A stretch of 62,261 bases of DNA from Marilutibacter aestuarii. GTDB lineage: Bacteria > Pseudomonadota > Gammaproteobacteria > Xanthomonadales > Xanthomonadaceae. The stretch spans positions 1 to 62,261 of the forward strand of contig NZ_VICE01000023.1 in assembly GCF_006546775.1 (NCBI RefSeq), read 5' to 3'. This document shows, in pieces, positions 46,496-55,507 of this stretch; the stretch's first letter is position 1; every line of letters starts with the position of its first letter. The position numbers and the translations under genes were made by a program. Under the pieces are notes generated by a model. The model was given only the letters and a program-made list of their open reading frames with translations. It made no database searches and was not told the origin of the DNA.

Positions 46496-47079
46496 GCCCG
46501 CGCACGCCGCTTCGCGAACCCATGGTCTGGCTGGTCGTCGGCCTGCCCGTCGTCGCCGTCGTCGCCGGCATCGGCCTGCTGGTGGTCGCCACCCGCAGCG
46601 GCAGCAGCGACGCGGTCATCGACACGGTCGCACGCACCGCGCAGATCCAGACCACCGAGCTTGGGCCCGATGCCCGCGCGCAGGCGCTGAAGCTCTCGGC
46701 GGTGCTTCAGGTCGACGGCAACCGCCTGAGGCTGCTGCCGGCCAGTGGCGGATGGGTACGCGACACCACCGGCTCCTCGCCCGGGGAGCAGGCGACCGAC
46801 GACGCCGGCGGCGACGCGGCACGACGCAGGCAGGACGCGACCGCGCACGAGCAGTCGCTGCTGCTGGTGCTCTCGCACCCCACCGACGCGGACCGAGACC
46901 TGCGCCTGCGGATGCAACCCGAGTCCCTGGGCTGGCGCGTCGAGCTGCCCACGCCACTCGACGGCGACCACGACTGGCTGGTCCAGCTGACACCGCCCGA
47001 TACGCAGTGGCGCCTGCACGGTCGCCTGGTCGCTGGCCAGCAGGCCACCCGCCTGGGACCGTCGCTGGTGACGGAATAG
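46492..47079 (+). CDS. ccoH: FixH/CcoH-family assembly protein
   Basis: A 195-aa protein with one N-terminal transmembrane helix (about 11-33) and a periplasmic domain with LPASGGW, LRLRMQPESLGWRVELP and TQWRLHGRL. Its position between ccoG and ccoI is that of FixH/CcoH, which stabilises the oxidase during assembly. The Asp/Gly-rich loop around residues 92-118 makes it longer than typical. It is translationally coupled to ccoG. Confidence 0.87.
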   Translation: MSPRTPLREPMVWLVVGLPVVAVVAGIGLLVVATRSGSSDAVIDTVARTAQIQTTELGPDARAQALKLSAVLQVDGNRLRLLPASGGWVRDTTGSSPGEQATDDAGGDAARRRQDATAHEQSLLLVLSHPTDADRDLRLRMQPESLGWRVELPTPLDGDHDWLVQLTPPDTQWRLHGRLVAGQQATRLGPSLVTE

Positions 47080-47085
47080 ACCGGC

Positions 47086-49539
47086 GTGTCCGCCGTCCCA
47101 GCCGCTCCCGATACCTGCCATCACTGCGGCGAAGCGCTGTCGGCGACGGCGCTGCGCGGGGTCGAGGCCGACGTCGCCGGATCCCTGCGGCGCTTCTGCT
47201 GCGAAGGCTGCGCGGCCGCCGCGCAGTGGATCGACAGTGCCGACCTCGACGACTACTATCGCCTGCGCGAGGCGCCGGCGGGGTGCGTGGGCAGCGAATT
47301 GCCCGACTACGCCGCCTTCGATCGCGACGCGGTGCTCGCCGAGCACAGCCGGGCCGTCGCCGGCGGCCGCGAGATCACCGTACTCACCGACGCCATGCGC
47401 TGCGCGGCCTGCGCCTGGCTGGTCGATCGCGCCCTGCGCCGGGTGCCGGGCGTGCTCGACATCACCGCCAATGCCGTGACTGGACGCATCCGCCTGGCCT
47501 GGGATCCGGACGTGACCCGGCTGTCGCCGCTGATGACGCGCCTGGCCGCGCTCGGCTACCGCCCCTGGCTGGCCACCGGCGAGGCCCGCGAGGAAGCCCG
47601 CCGCCGCGAACGCCGCCGCTGGTTGCTGCGCCTGGGCGTGGCCGGACTGGGGGCGATGCAGGCGATGATGCTGGCCGAGGCGCTGTACCTGGATACCGAA
47701 CAGACCATGTCGCTGGCCACGCGCGACTTCTTCCGCTGGCTGACCTTCCTGGTGTCCACGCCCGTCGTCTTCTATTCCGGCTGGCCCTTCCTGGAAGGGA
47801 TGTGGCGCGAGCTGCGCGAGCGACAGCCCGGCATGGACACCCTGATCGCGGGCTCGACCCTGCTGGCCTACTTCGCCAGCCTGCTGGAGACGGTGCGCGG
47901 CGGCGTGCACGTCTGGTACGACGCGGCGGTGATGTTCGTCCTCCTGCTGCTGGTCGCGCGGATGCTCGAGCAGCGCGCGCGCGGCATCGCCAGCGCCCAG
48001 GTCGATGCGCTCGCCCGGGCACGACCGGCGCTGGCCGCGCGCGAGCGCCTGGACGCATGCGATGGCGCGCTTCACGTTGAGCAGGTCGCGCTCGGCGACC
48101 TGCGGCCGGGCGACATCGTCCGCATCGCGCCGGGCGAGGCGGTACCCGCCGACGGCATCCTCCTCGACGCCCCCTCGGCCTTCGACGAGGCCCTGCTGAC
48201 CGGCGAGTCGGAGCCGGTGCCGCGCCAGCCGGGCGAGGTCGTGCTCGCCGGCAGCCATTGCCGCGAGCTGCCGGCGCGCGTGCGCCTGGTCCGTACCGGT
48301 GGCGACACACGGCTCTCGCAGCTCACCCGGCTGGTCGATCGCGCCCAGGCCGACCGCCCCCGCCTCGCGCGTGCCACGGAGCGTATCGCCCGCCATTTCG
48401 TGAGCGGCCTGTTGCTGGTGGCGGTCGCCGTCTACCTGGGCTGGCAGCTGTACGATCCCTCGCGCGCGCTCGAGGTCACCCTCGCCGTGCTCGTGGTCAG
48501 CTGTCCCTGCGCGCTGTCGCTGGCCGTACCGACCGCGTTGACCACCGCCCATGGCGCACTCGCGCGAATGGGCGTGCTGGCGCTGCGCAGCGACGCGCTC
48601 GAAGCGCTGGCGCGGGCCGACTGCATCGTGTTCGACAAGACCGGCACGCTCGGCGATGGCCGGCCGGTGCTCGATGGCGTGGCGATCTTCGGCACGGCGG
48701 GCATCGATGCCGACGCTGCGCTGCGCATCGCGGCGGCGCTGGAGCGCGACAGCCGCCACCCGCTCGCACGTGCCTTCGCCCATGCCGGTGCGGTGCCGCC
48801 CGCCGAGGCGGTCCGGCTGCATCCGGGCGACGGCCTGCAGGGGCGCGTCGACGGACGCGCCTGGTACCTGGGTCGCGCCGGCTTCGCCTGCCAGGACCGG
48901 GTCGACGACGGCGGCCTGTGGCTGGGCGACGGCGAGGTCGCCGCGGCGCGCTTCGAGGTGCGCGAGACCCCGCGCGCCGATGCGGCCACGGCGCTCGCCT
49001 CGTTGCGCCGGCTGGGCCTCAGGGTCGGGATCTGCAGCGGTGACGCCGACGCGCCGGTGGCGCACTTCGCCGCGGCGCTCGGCGTCGACGCCCCGCTGGC
49101 GCGGCAGTCGCCCGAACGGAAGCTCGCGCACGTGCGTGGCCTGCAGGCCGACGGCCACGTCATGGCGATGGTCGGCGACGGGCTCAACGACGCCCCCGTG
49201 CTCGCAGGTGCCGACGTCTCGCTGGCGATGGCCGATGGCGCCGCGCTGGCCCAGCGCGCCGCCGACTTCGTGGTCACCAGCCCATCGCTGTCGCGCATCC
49301 CCGAAGCGATCGCACTGGCCCGCCGCACCCGCGCCATCGTCCGCCAGAACCTGGCCTGGGCACTGGCGTACAACGTCCTCGCGCTGCCGCTGGCCGCGGG
49401 CGGCCATGTCACGCCCTGGATGGCGGCGCTCGGGATGGCAGTATCCTCCCTGCTGGTGACCCTCAATGCGCTGCGACTCGCCCGCGGGCCACGCGCGGCC
49501 GCGGATGCGTCGGCGCGCCCCGCCACCGCCCTTCCCTGA
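47086..49539 (+). CDS. ccoI: P1B-type copper ATPase CcoI
   Basis: An 817-aa copper-exporting P-type ATPase that loads copper for the cbb3 CuB site. Order: N-terminal Cys-rich segment (CHHCGEAL and CCEGCAA, about 9-44), heavy-metal-associated domain with MRCAACAWLVDRAL, eight helices, CPC motif in SCPCALSLAV, phosphorylation motif DKTGTL, and hinge MVGDGLNDAPVLAGAD. The GTG start at 47086 follows ccoH by 6 bp. CcoI is preferred over a CopA-type detoxifying ATPase because of context and the N-terminal Cys segment. Confidence 0.94.
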   Translation: MSAVPAAPDTCHHCGEALSATALRGVEADVAGSLRRFCCEGCAAAAQWIDSADLDDYYRLREAPAGCVGSELPDYAAFDRDAVLAEHSRAVAGGREITVLTDAMRCAACAWLVDRALRRVPGVLDITANAVTGRIRLAWDPDVTRLSPLMTRLAALGYRPWLATGEAREEARRRERRRWLLRLGVAGLGAMQAMMLAEALYLDTEQTMSLATRDFFRWLTFLVSTPVVFYSGWPFLEGMWRELRERQPGMDTLIAGSTLLAYFASLLETVRGGVHVWYDAAVMFVLLLLVARMLEQRARGIASAQVDALARARPALAARERLDACDGALHVEQVALGDLRPGDIVRIAPGEAVPADGILLDAPSAFDEALLTGESEPVPRQPGEVVLAGSHCRELPARVRLVRTGGDTRLSQLTRLVDRAQADRPRLARATERIARHFVSGLLLVAVAVYLGWQLYDPSRALEVTLAVLVVSCPCALSLAVPTALTTAHGALARMGVLALRSDALEALARADCIVFDKTGTLGDGRPVLDGVAIFGTAGIDADAALRIAAALERDSRHPLARAFAHAGAVPPAEAVRLHPGDGLQGRVDGRAWYLGRAGFACQDRVDDGGLWLGDGEVAAARFEVRETPRADAATALASLRRLGLRVGICSGDADAPVAHFAAALGVDAPLARQSPERKLAHVRGLQADGHVMAMVGDGLNDAPVLAGADVSLAMADGAALAQRAADFVVTSPSLSRIPEAIALARRTRAIVRQNLAWALAYNVLALPLAAGGHVTPWMAALGMAVSSLLVTLNALRLARGPRAAADASARPATALP

Positions 49540-49560
49540 GCCGCCGGAACCGCCCCGCCC

Positions 49561-49770
49561 ATGACCGTCCTGCTGCTGCTCATCCCCCTCAGCCTGGGCC
49601 TGCTCGTCGCCGCGATCTGGGCCTTCGTCTGGGCCGTGCGTAAAGGCCAGTTCGACGATCTGGACACGCCGGCGCTCGACATCCTGCGCGAGGACCCGCT
49701 ACCCCGGCCGCGGAACACGCCCGAGGCGAACGCGACGCCCGACGGCGACCGGAACGACGGAGCCGCCTGA
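49561..49770 (+). CDS. ccoS: cbb3-type oxidase assembly protein CcoS
   Basis: A 69-aa protein with one N-terminal helix (about 3-27) followed by the CcoS signature KGQFDDLDTPALDILRED and a Pro/Asn-rich tail. CcoS is needed for maturation of cbb3 oxidase. It lies 21 bp after ccoI and 2 bp before the SafE-like gene. Confidence 0.94.
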   Translation: MTVLLLLIPLSLGLLVAAIWAFVWAVRKGQFDDLDTPALDILREDPLPRPRNTPEANATPDGDRNDGAA

Positions 49771-49772
49771 CC

Positions 49773-50519
49773 ATGCCGTTCGACTGGCTGACCCTGGGCG
49801 CGGCCCTGCTCAGCGGCCTGCTGGGGGGCCTGCACTGCGCGGCGATGTGCGGCGGCATCGCCACCGGCTTCCCGGCGCTGCAGGGCGCGTCGGCGGTGCC
49901 GGCGCGGGCACGATGGGCGCCCGCCCTGGACGCCAACCTCGGCCGCGTGGGGGGCTACGTGCTGGCCGGCGCCGTCGCCGGCGGGTTCGGCCAGGGCATC
50001 CTGCGCGTCGCCCAGGTCGAAGGCCTGGCGATCGGCTTGCGGATGCTGGTGGGCGCTGTGCTCGTGCTGGTCGCGCTGCGCCTGCTCAACCGCGGGGGCC
50101 GCCTCGCTTTCATCGGTCGGCTGGGACAAGGCTTCTGGCAATGGATCCGCCCGCTGCAGGTGCGCCTGCTGCCGGCCAACACGCGTCCACGCCGGCTGGC
50201 GCTGGGCATGCTGTGGGGCTGGTTGCCCTGCGGCCTGAGCACGACCTTGCTGCTGGCGGCCTGGCTGCAGGCCGATGCGCTGAACGGCGCGCTGACGATG
50301 GCCGCGTTCGGCCTGGGCACGTTGCCGGTGATGCTGCCGCTGACCTGGTCGGGCGCCCATGTGGGCCGCCACCTGAAGGATCCACGCTGGCGCGTCCCGG
50401 CGGCCCTGCTGGTGCTGGTGGCGGGCCTGTTGACGCTGGCGGCCCCCTGGCTGATGCAGGTGCCGGCCCTGCACGGGCTGCTGGCGGCGCTGGGCTGCGG
50501 CAGCCTGCCCGCGCCCTAG
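49773..50519 (+). CDS. SafE/TauE-type (DsbD_2-like) membrane protein, last gene of the cco operon
   Basis: A 248-aa protein with six helices of the urease-accessory UreH/DsbD_2 type (PF13386). The family signature LHCAAMCGGI is near the N-terminus, with a matching GWLPCGLSTTLLLA in the second half. Such genes often close cco clusters, where they may help copper or thiol handling, but the activity is not established. It starts 2 bp after ccoS and converges on fnr with a 25-bp gap. Confidence 0.87.
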   Translation: MPFDWLTLGAALLSGLLGGLHCAAMCGGIATGFPALQGASAVPARARWAPALDANLGRVGGYVLAGAVAGGFGQGILRVAQVEGLAIGLRMLVGAVLVLVALRLLNRGGRLAFIGRLGQGFWQWIRPLQVRLLPANTRPRRLALGMLWGWLPCGLSTTLLLAAWLQADALNGALTMAAFGLGTLPVMLPLTWSGAHVGRHLKDPRWRVPAALLVLVAGLLTLAAPWLMQVPALHGLLAALGCGSLPAP

Positions 50520-50544
50520 CCGGCACGGGCAACGGCGTACGGAA

Positions 50545-51315
50545 TCAAGCCTGCCGGCGCTTGCCCGGATCGGCCTCGGCGCAGCCCTCGCGCCCATGCG
50601 CGAGGGCGCTGAGTGCCTCCCTGTCGAGCACCTCCACGCGCCGCCCGTGCACCGCCAGCACGCCGTCTTCCTGCATGCGGGTGAGGCCGCGGCTGACGGT
50701 CTCCAGGGCCAGGCCGAGGTAGCGCGCGACTTCTTCGCGGCTCATCGGCAGGCGGAACTCGCGCGCCGACTGGCCGATCTGGGCATAGCGCTCCGACAGC
50801 CCCAGCAGGAACAGCGCCAGGCGTTCATGGGCCTGGCGTCGCACCAGCAGGTCGGTGTGCAGGTGGTCGCGGTCCATGCTGCGGCCGATGACGCGCAGCA
50901 GTTGCTCGTGCAGGCCGGGCAGTTGCAGGGCCACCGCGGTCAAGCGCTCCAGCGGCACCTCGCAGACATGGGAGTCGACCAGGGCGACCGCTTCGCAGCG
51001 ATGCGCGCCCTCGCCCAGTCCGTCCAGGCCGATCAGTTCGCCAGGCAGGTGGAAGCCGGTGACCTGCTCCTCGCCCGACTCGCTGAGGCTGGCGGTCTTG
51101 AAGGCACCGCTGCTGGCAACGTACACCGCGCCCAGGGGATCGCCGATGCGGTACAGGCGTTCGCCCCGGCGAAGCGTGCGTGGGCGGCGGACGATCGCCT
51201 CCAGGCGCGCCAGGGCATCGACGCCGATGCCCGCGGGCAGGCACAACTGCTGCAGGGAGCAATTCGCACAGCTGCGACGCAGGCGCGCCAGGTCGACGGA
51301 GACGGCTTCGTTCAT
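50545..51315 (-). CDS. fnr: Fnr-type oxygen-sensing transcriptional regulator
   Basis: A 256-aa Crp/Fnr regulator. The [4Fe-4S] cysteines are present: Cys16, Cys19 and Cys25 in CANCSLQQLC and Cys118 in SHVCEVP, at the spacing of E. coli Fnr (20, 23, 29, 122). The cyclic-nucleotide-binding-like fold (about 30-145) leads to a C-terminal HTH with MSREEVARYLGLALETVSRGLTRMQEDG, whose ExxSR recognition helix reads TTGAT half-sites. It is convergent with the cco operon and very probably activates it through the box at 41302. Confidence 0.94.
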   Translation of the reverse strand: MNEAVSVDLARLRRSCANCSLQQLCLPAGIGVDALARLEAIVRRPRTLRRGERLYRIGDPLGAVYVASSGAFKTASLSESGEEQVTGFHLPGELIGLDGLGEGAHRCEAVALVDSHVCEVPLERLTAVALQLPGLHEQLLRVIGRSMDRDHLHTDLLVRRQAHERLALFLLGLSERYAQIGQSAREFRLPMSREEVARYLGLALETVSRGLTRMQEDGVLAVHGRRVEVLDREALSALAHGREGCAEADPGKRRQA

Positions 51316-51406
51316 CGGTGGCTATTGTCGCACGGCCACCGCTCGGGCCGCGCTTGCCCATGCGGCTGTCTCGCGCGGGGTCGCCGGGGATGGCGGGGGC
51401 GGGCGC

Positions 51407-52201
51407 CTATCCGCCGCCCTCCAGGCGCTGGCGTTCGAGGTCATGGAGGATGTCGAGGTCGCCGGGCAGCCACTCGCCCCACGACGCGTTGCCGTCTTCG
51501 TCGAGGCGGCACTCGTGGGCGCGGAAACGACGCTGGAACGCGCAGCGCGCCGCCTCCGGGTCGGCAAGGTCGTAACCGACCAGGCGCAGGGCGCGCCAGG
51601 GGTCGAAGTCGTCCGGCGCCGGCGCGGGTGCGGGGCGCGGCCACAGGCCGAAGCCGGCTTCGGCCAATCGTGCCCACGGGAACAGCGCGCTGGGGTCACG
51701 CTTGCGCGACGGCGCCAGGTCGGCATGGCCGATGACCTGCGCGCGCGGGATGCCGGTGCGCGCGACGATGTCCTCCAGCAAGCGCAACAGGGCCTGGACC
51801 TGTGCGTCGGGGAAGGGTGACTGGCCGTCGTTGTCGATCTCGATGCCGATCGAGGCGGAGTTCAGGTCGCCCTGGCCCTGCCAGCGCCCGGCACCCGCGT
51901 GCCAGGCCCGCAGTTCTTCGGGCACCAGCTGGTACAGGCGACCGTCGCGGCCGACCAGGTAGTGCGCGCTCACCGGACCGCCGGAATTCCCGGTCTGCAG
52001 GGTATGCAGCGCGGCCTCCGCGCTTTCCATGTCGGTGTGGTGCAACACGACCAGGCGTGCGCGACGGACATCATGGTTGGGCGAGCCGCGCCATTCGGCC
52101 AGCGGATTGCGCGGGGGCGTGCTCGCGCAGGCCGCCAGCACCACGCTGGCCACGACGGCGGCGAGCAGGCCTCGACGGGGGACGGGACGGAACATGCGCA
52201 T
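51407..52201 (-). CDS. amiD: AmiD-like N-acetylmuramoyl-L-alanine amidase lipoprotein
   Basis: A 264-aa lipoprotein (lipobox LAAC, Cys about 25) with an amidase_2 zinc domain: LVVLHHTDM (first His ligand), SAHYLVGRDGRLYQLV, SIGIEIDND and VIGHADLAPSRKRDP (second His and the Asp/Lys end). A C-terminal helical segment (about 180-260) resembles the peptidoglycan-binding part of AmiD. It cleaves the MurNAc-L-Ala bond, for example in wall turnover. The ATG at 52201 or 52195 may be the start; both keep the signal. Confidence 0.88.
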   Translation of the reverse strand: MRMFRPVPRRGLLAAVVASVVLAACASTPPRNPLAEWRGSPNHDVRRARLVVLHHTDMESAEAALHTLQTGNSGGPVSAHYLVGRDGRLYQLVPEELRAWHAGAGRWQGQGDLNSASIGIEIDNDGQSPFPDAQVQALLRLLEDIVARTGIPRAQVIGHADLAPSRKRDPSALFPWARLAEAGFGLWPRPAPAPAPDDFDPWRALRLVGYDLADPEAARCAFQRRFRAHECRLDEDGNASWGEWLPGDLDILHDLERQRLEGGG

Positions 52202-52279
52202 GGCGGGATCGATGCGGGTGGGCCGGATGCCCACCCTACTTCATCCCGCGACGCAGGACGGCCCGTGCCGCGAGCGGGC

Positions 52280-52801
52280 TCAGCGCTCGATGTCGGCGCC
52301 CATGTAATCCAGTTTGCCCAGCCTGACGCCCGACTTGCGCAGCACGGCGTAGGCGATGCTGGCGTGGAAATAGAAGTTGGGATGGACGAAGCCCATCAGA
52401 TAGTCCCACCCTTTGAACTCGAGGGTACGCGGGCCGAACTTGAGCTGGATGTCGCGCGCCTCGCTGCCGTCCAGCTGCTCCGGCGACAGGCTGCGCAGGA
52501 AGGCGATGGCGCGGTCCAGGCGCGCGTACAACTGCGCGAAGTCGGTCTCGTCGTCGGCGAACGGAGGCGGCTCGAGCCCGGCCAGGCGGGCGGCGCCGTT
52601 CTTGACCATGTCGGTGGCGATCTGCACCTGCCGCACCAGCGGCAGCATGTCCGGGGCCAGCCGGGCCTGCAGCAGTGCCTCGGGTGCGTACTCGTGCGCC
52701 TGTGCGTGCGCCTCGCCCTTGCGCAGCACGTGCGCCAGGTTCTGCAGGCCCTGGATGAAGCCGGGCACCGACGCGGTGTACATGGAGATCGTCGTGGTCA
52801 T
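52280..52801 (-). CDS. DUF1993-family protein
   Basis: A 173-aa predicted cytoplasmic helical-bundle protein of the DUF1993/DinB-like type. Landmarks: MYTASVPGFIQGLQNLAHVL, APDMLPLVRQVQIATDMVKNG, FGPRTLEFKGWDYLMGFVHPNFYFH with the final His pair where DinB-like proteins bind metal, and a short LGKLDYMGADIER end. No biochemical function is known for the family. Confidence 0.87.
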   Translation of the reverse strand: MTTTISMYTASVPGFIQGLQNLAHVLRKGEAHAQAHEYAPEALLQARLAPDMLPLVRQVQIATDMVKNGAARLAGLEPPPFADDETDFAQLYARLDRAIAFLRSLSPEQLDGSEARDIQLKFGPRTLEFKGWDYLMGFVHPNFYFHASIAYAVLRKSGVRLGKLDYMGADIER

Positions 52802-52914
52802 GCGCCTTCCTGTTCGCCGTGGAGAGCGGCAAGGCTACGCCCCACCCACGCGCGCGAACAGGCGGCAGGCCGGGAATCAGCGTCCCGCGGCGCGGACAAT
52901 CCGCCACCCGGGGT

Positions 52915-53634
52915 TCACTCGGGCGGCGAGCCGTACTTGGCCTGCATGAAGTTGTGGTAGATCCAGCCGTAACGCTGGTACCAGTCCTCCTCGCCATAAT
53001 GCCGGGCCTCGCACTGGCCGAGCTCCTTCAGTGCGCCCTGCAGGCCGTCGAGGTACTGGCCGGCCTTGCGGGTGTAGGTCTGCTTGAGCTTGCCGACGGC
53101 CTGCTCGATCTGCGGCTTGCCCTGCAGCTGCCACGACAGGCCGGAGACGGCGTGGATGCCCGAGGCGCTGTCGCCGAAGGCCATCGCCGAGTTGGCCATC
53201 TTCACGTTGGCCGCGGTGATGCAGCGCGCGCGCTCGATGTAGAAGCGGTTGAAGTCGATCTTGCGCACCGCCTCCTCGTAGCACTGCCGGCAGGCATCGC
53301 CCTCGGCGCAATGCGAGGGCACGGTGGGGCCCGAGCTGTCGGTGTACGCCGAGCCGCAACCGGCCTCGGTCGCGTCGAGCGCCTCGAGGTCGTTCAACAA
53401 GGTGTTGGCATCGCGCGCCACGCCGATCGCGTCGCTGTCGACCAGCACGTCGATGATGTCGAGCGCGCGATCGCCATCCATGCCGTCGAAGAAGCTCTCC
53501 CAGTCGCCTTCCGTCGCAGGCGGCCCTTCGCCCGACTGCGCGGATGCGCCCAGCGCGGCCAGCGCGACCAGCGCCGCCATCGCCAGCACGACGGGGCGAA
53601 GCCCCGCCAGAATCCGTCCCCGTGCACGCGTCAT
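52915..53634 (-). CDS. Secreted cysteine-rich protein of unknown function
   Basis: A 239-aa protein with a signal peptide (about 1-32). The mature protein has six Cys, including EGDACRQCYEEA, and a helical C-terminal half ending YGWIYHNFMQAKYGSPPE. No domain was recognised. The ATG at 53634 overlaps the upstream stop (ATGA), so it is translated together with the membrane protein 53631-54215 and may work with it at the cell surface. Confidence 0.72.
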   Translation of the reverse strand: MTRARGRILAGLRPVVLAMAALVALAALGASAQSGEGPPATEGDWESFFDGMDGDRALDIIDVLVDSDAIGVARDANTLLNDLEALDATEAGCGSAYTDSSGPTVPSHCAEGDACRQCYEEAVRKIDFNRFYIERARCITAANVKMANSAMAFGDSASGIHAVSGLSWQLQGKPQIEQAVGKLKQTYTRKAGQYLDGLQGALKELGQCEARHYGEEDWYQRYGWIYHNFMQAKYGSPPE

Positions 53635-54215
53635 GCCCGCTTCCTCCGCATCATCAGGACCGCCATCACCGCGACCGCCAGCACCAGCAAGCCGATCACC
53701 GCCCAGGTCCAGGGGAACCCGCCACCGCCGCCATCGAAGGTACTGGCATCCACCACCACGGGGGCGAAATCGGGCTGGGTCTCCTCGCCCACCCAGACCA
53801 GCAGCCGGTACGGCGTGTCGGCCGCGTCGGCACTGACCGATACCTGGAACTCGCCCTCGGTGCGGAACAGGAAGCGCAGCGGCGCTTCGTCCGTGCTGCC
53901 CTCGCGCAAGGGCTGGTTCCAGGCGTACTTGGTGATCGACAAGGCGACCTCGTCGCCTGCCTCCACCGGCCGCAGGACCACCCCGACCGGGTTCATGTAG
54001 GAAATGCCCTCGAGCAGGAAGCGTTGCGGGGTGCGTCCAGCCCGCCCCTTCACGACCACCGCCTTGCCCGTGTCCACGCCCGCAAGCGCCTTGGGTTCGA
54101 GCCGGATGGTCATCGGCTTGCCCGCCTCCTGCGCCATCGCCAGCCCGGCCGGCATCGCCAGCAGCGATGCCACCACGCAGCTCCCGAGATACCGCCGGAT
54201 CCGTTCCTTCGTCAT
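53631..54215 (-). CDS. Periplasmic protein with C-terminal membrane anchor, unknown function
   Basis: A 194-aa protein: signal peptide (about 1-28, ending AMAQE), a beta-rich domain (30-150, including YMNPVGVVLRPVEAGDEVALSI), a Gly-rich stretch and one C-terminal helix (about 165-187, WTWAVIGLLVLAVAVMAVL) ending in RRKRA, i.e. type I topology. It has no recognised family. It shares an ATGA overlap with the secreted Cys-rich protein downstream. Confidence 0.72.
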   Translation of the reverse strand: MTKERIRRYLGSCVVASLLAMPAGLAMAQEAGKPMTIRLEPKALAGVDTGKAVVVKGRAGRTPQRFLLEGISYMNPVGVVLRPVEAGDEVALSITKYAWNQPLREGSTDEAPLRFLFRTEGEFQVSVSADAADTPYRLLVWVGEETQPDFAPVVVDASTFDGGGGGFPWTWAVIGLLVLAVAVMAVLMMRRKRA

Positions 54216-54401
54216 GTCGCCTCCACGGCGCAACCGCCCTGCATGCAATCACGAACGCGATCGGCGCGGAAATTCCGCCATCCGGCGATTGCGCGCCCCG
54301 CCCCGGCATCGCCACATCCGCGCGCGGAAGGCCTTGGGAATGCCCTGCGAACGGGCGCGCGGCTGCCGGACGGCCGCGCGGGACGCGCGGCACCCGGTCC
54401 C

Positions 54402-54947
54402 TCAGTCGACCTCGGCCATCATCACCAGTTCGTCGACGGGATACCCTCGCCGGGCGGCGCGCTCGCGCAGGGCATCGAAGCGTTCACGGTCCATCGTCGG
54501 CGTGCGCGAGAGGATCCAAAGGTAATCCTTGCCCGGCGACCCGACCACCGCCCACTCGTAGTCCGGCCCGGTCTCAAGCACCCAGTAGTCGCCCCAGACC
54601 ATCGGCAGCCAGGACAGCCACTCGGGCGCGAAGCGCACCTCGAGCTGGCCCTGTGCGTCACCGGCGGGCCGTGCGGTCCCTTCGGCGACATCCATGCTGC
54701 CATCGTCCGTGCGGCAGGCGTTGCGCACGCCGATGCGCCCGTCCTCGCGCGGGGTGTAGGTCGCGGTGACGTCACCGACGCACTGCTTCTGGAAGAACAT
54801 CGGCAGGTGGGCGATCTCGTGCCACTGGCCGCTGTAGCGCTGCAGGTCGAGTGTCTCGACCGGCACGTTGGGGAGCGGTTCGGCGGCGCGCAGGGGCGCC
54901 ACGAGCAGGGCCGGGACCAGACCAAGGGCAAGCAGGGATGTCCGCAT
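54402..54947 (-). CDS. blc: Bacterial lipocalin (Blc family)
   Basis: A 181-aa secreted lipocalin with a signal peptide (about 1-21). The family signature is DLQRYSGQWHEIAHLP; further landmarks are VTATYTPREDGRIGVRNAC, LPMVWGDYWVLETGPDYEWAVVGSPGKDYLWILSRTP. Blc binds lysophospholipids or fatty acids in the envelope. No lipobox is visible, unlike E. coli Blc. The ATG at 54947 with GGAAACC upstream is preferred. Confidence 0.92.
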   Translation of the reverse strand: MRTSLLALGLVPALLVAPLRAAEPLPNVPVETLDLQRYSGQWHEIAHLPMFFQKQCVGDVTATYTPREDGRIGVRNACRTDDGSMDVAEGTARPAGDAQGQLEVRFAPEWLSWLPMVWGDYWVLETGPDYEWAVVGSPGKDYLWILSRTPTMDRERFDALRERAARRGYPVDELVMMAEVD

Positions 54948-55023
54948 GGAAACCTCCGGGAAACGGAAACCCCGGACCTTCGTCGGTGTCGCGTCGTCGT
55001 CGCGTGATGCAGCCCGTCGCGGT

Positions 55024-55455
55024 TCAGCCAAGCCAGCCGCGCGCGGTGCAGCGGCGGGCGTACAGCCACAGGGCGACGCACACGACGATGATCACCACGG
55101 GCATCACCACGCTGCTCGGACCCAGCACGCTATAGGCATCGGTGAGCGCGAACACGCCGCCGAACTGCAGGACCGCGCCGATCGCGGACAGCAGGAACAG
55201 CGCCATCGCGATGCGCTTGCGCAGCAACAACGCCAGTGCGCCGAGCGCCCCACCGAAGACCGCGGCGGCATAGCAGGCCTCGACCCAGGCTGGCATCTGC
55301 GCATACAGCGCCTGCTGGTCGGGTGGCAAGGCCGCCAGCGTGGCCGGCGACATCGTCACCTGGCCGATGAAGGTCGCCACGCCCACCAGGTTCCAGGCGA
55401 GCGCGAGGGCGCCCACGACCCAGAACACCCTGGATGGCTTGCTCGATATCGTCAT
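55024..55455 (-). CDS. Four-helix membrane protein of unknown function
   Basis: A 143-aa protein with four hydrophobic segments (about 10-32, 58-78, 82-104, 112-134) and a short loop with PPDQQALYAQMPAWV. The sequence resembles small membrane proteins of the DoxX-like/DUF type, but I cannot assign it. It is followed leftwards by the lipocalin gene after 76 bp. Confidence 0.72.
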   Translation of the reverse strand: MTISSKPSRVFWVVGALALAWNLVGVATFIGQVTMSPATLAALPPDQQALYAQMPAWVEACYAAAVFGGALGALALLLRKRIAMALFLLSAIGAVLQFGGVFALTDAYSVLGPSSVVMPVVIIVVCVALWLYARRCTARGWLG

Positions 55456-55507
55456 GTCCCGCTCCCGCTCCGATCCTGCCGACAGCATACGCCGCCGCGT
55501 GCATGAC

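Noticed and set aside
46282-49407. A 1041-codon minus-strand frame opposite ccoI
   Set aside because: The cco genes on the plus strand explain the region fully; the antisense product is Arg/Gly/Ala-rich without family features.
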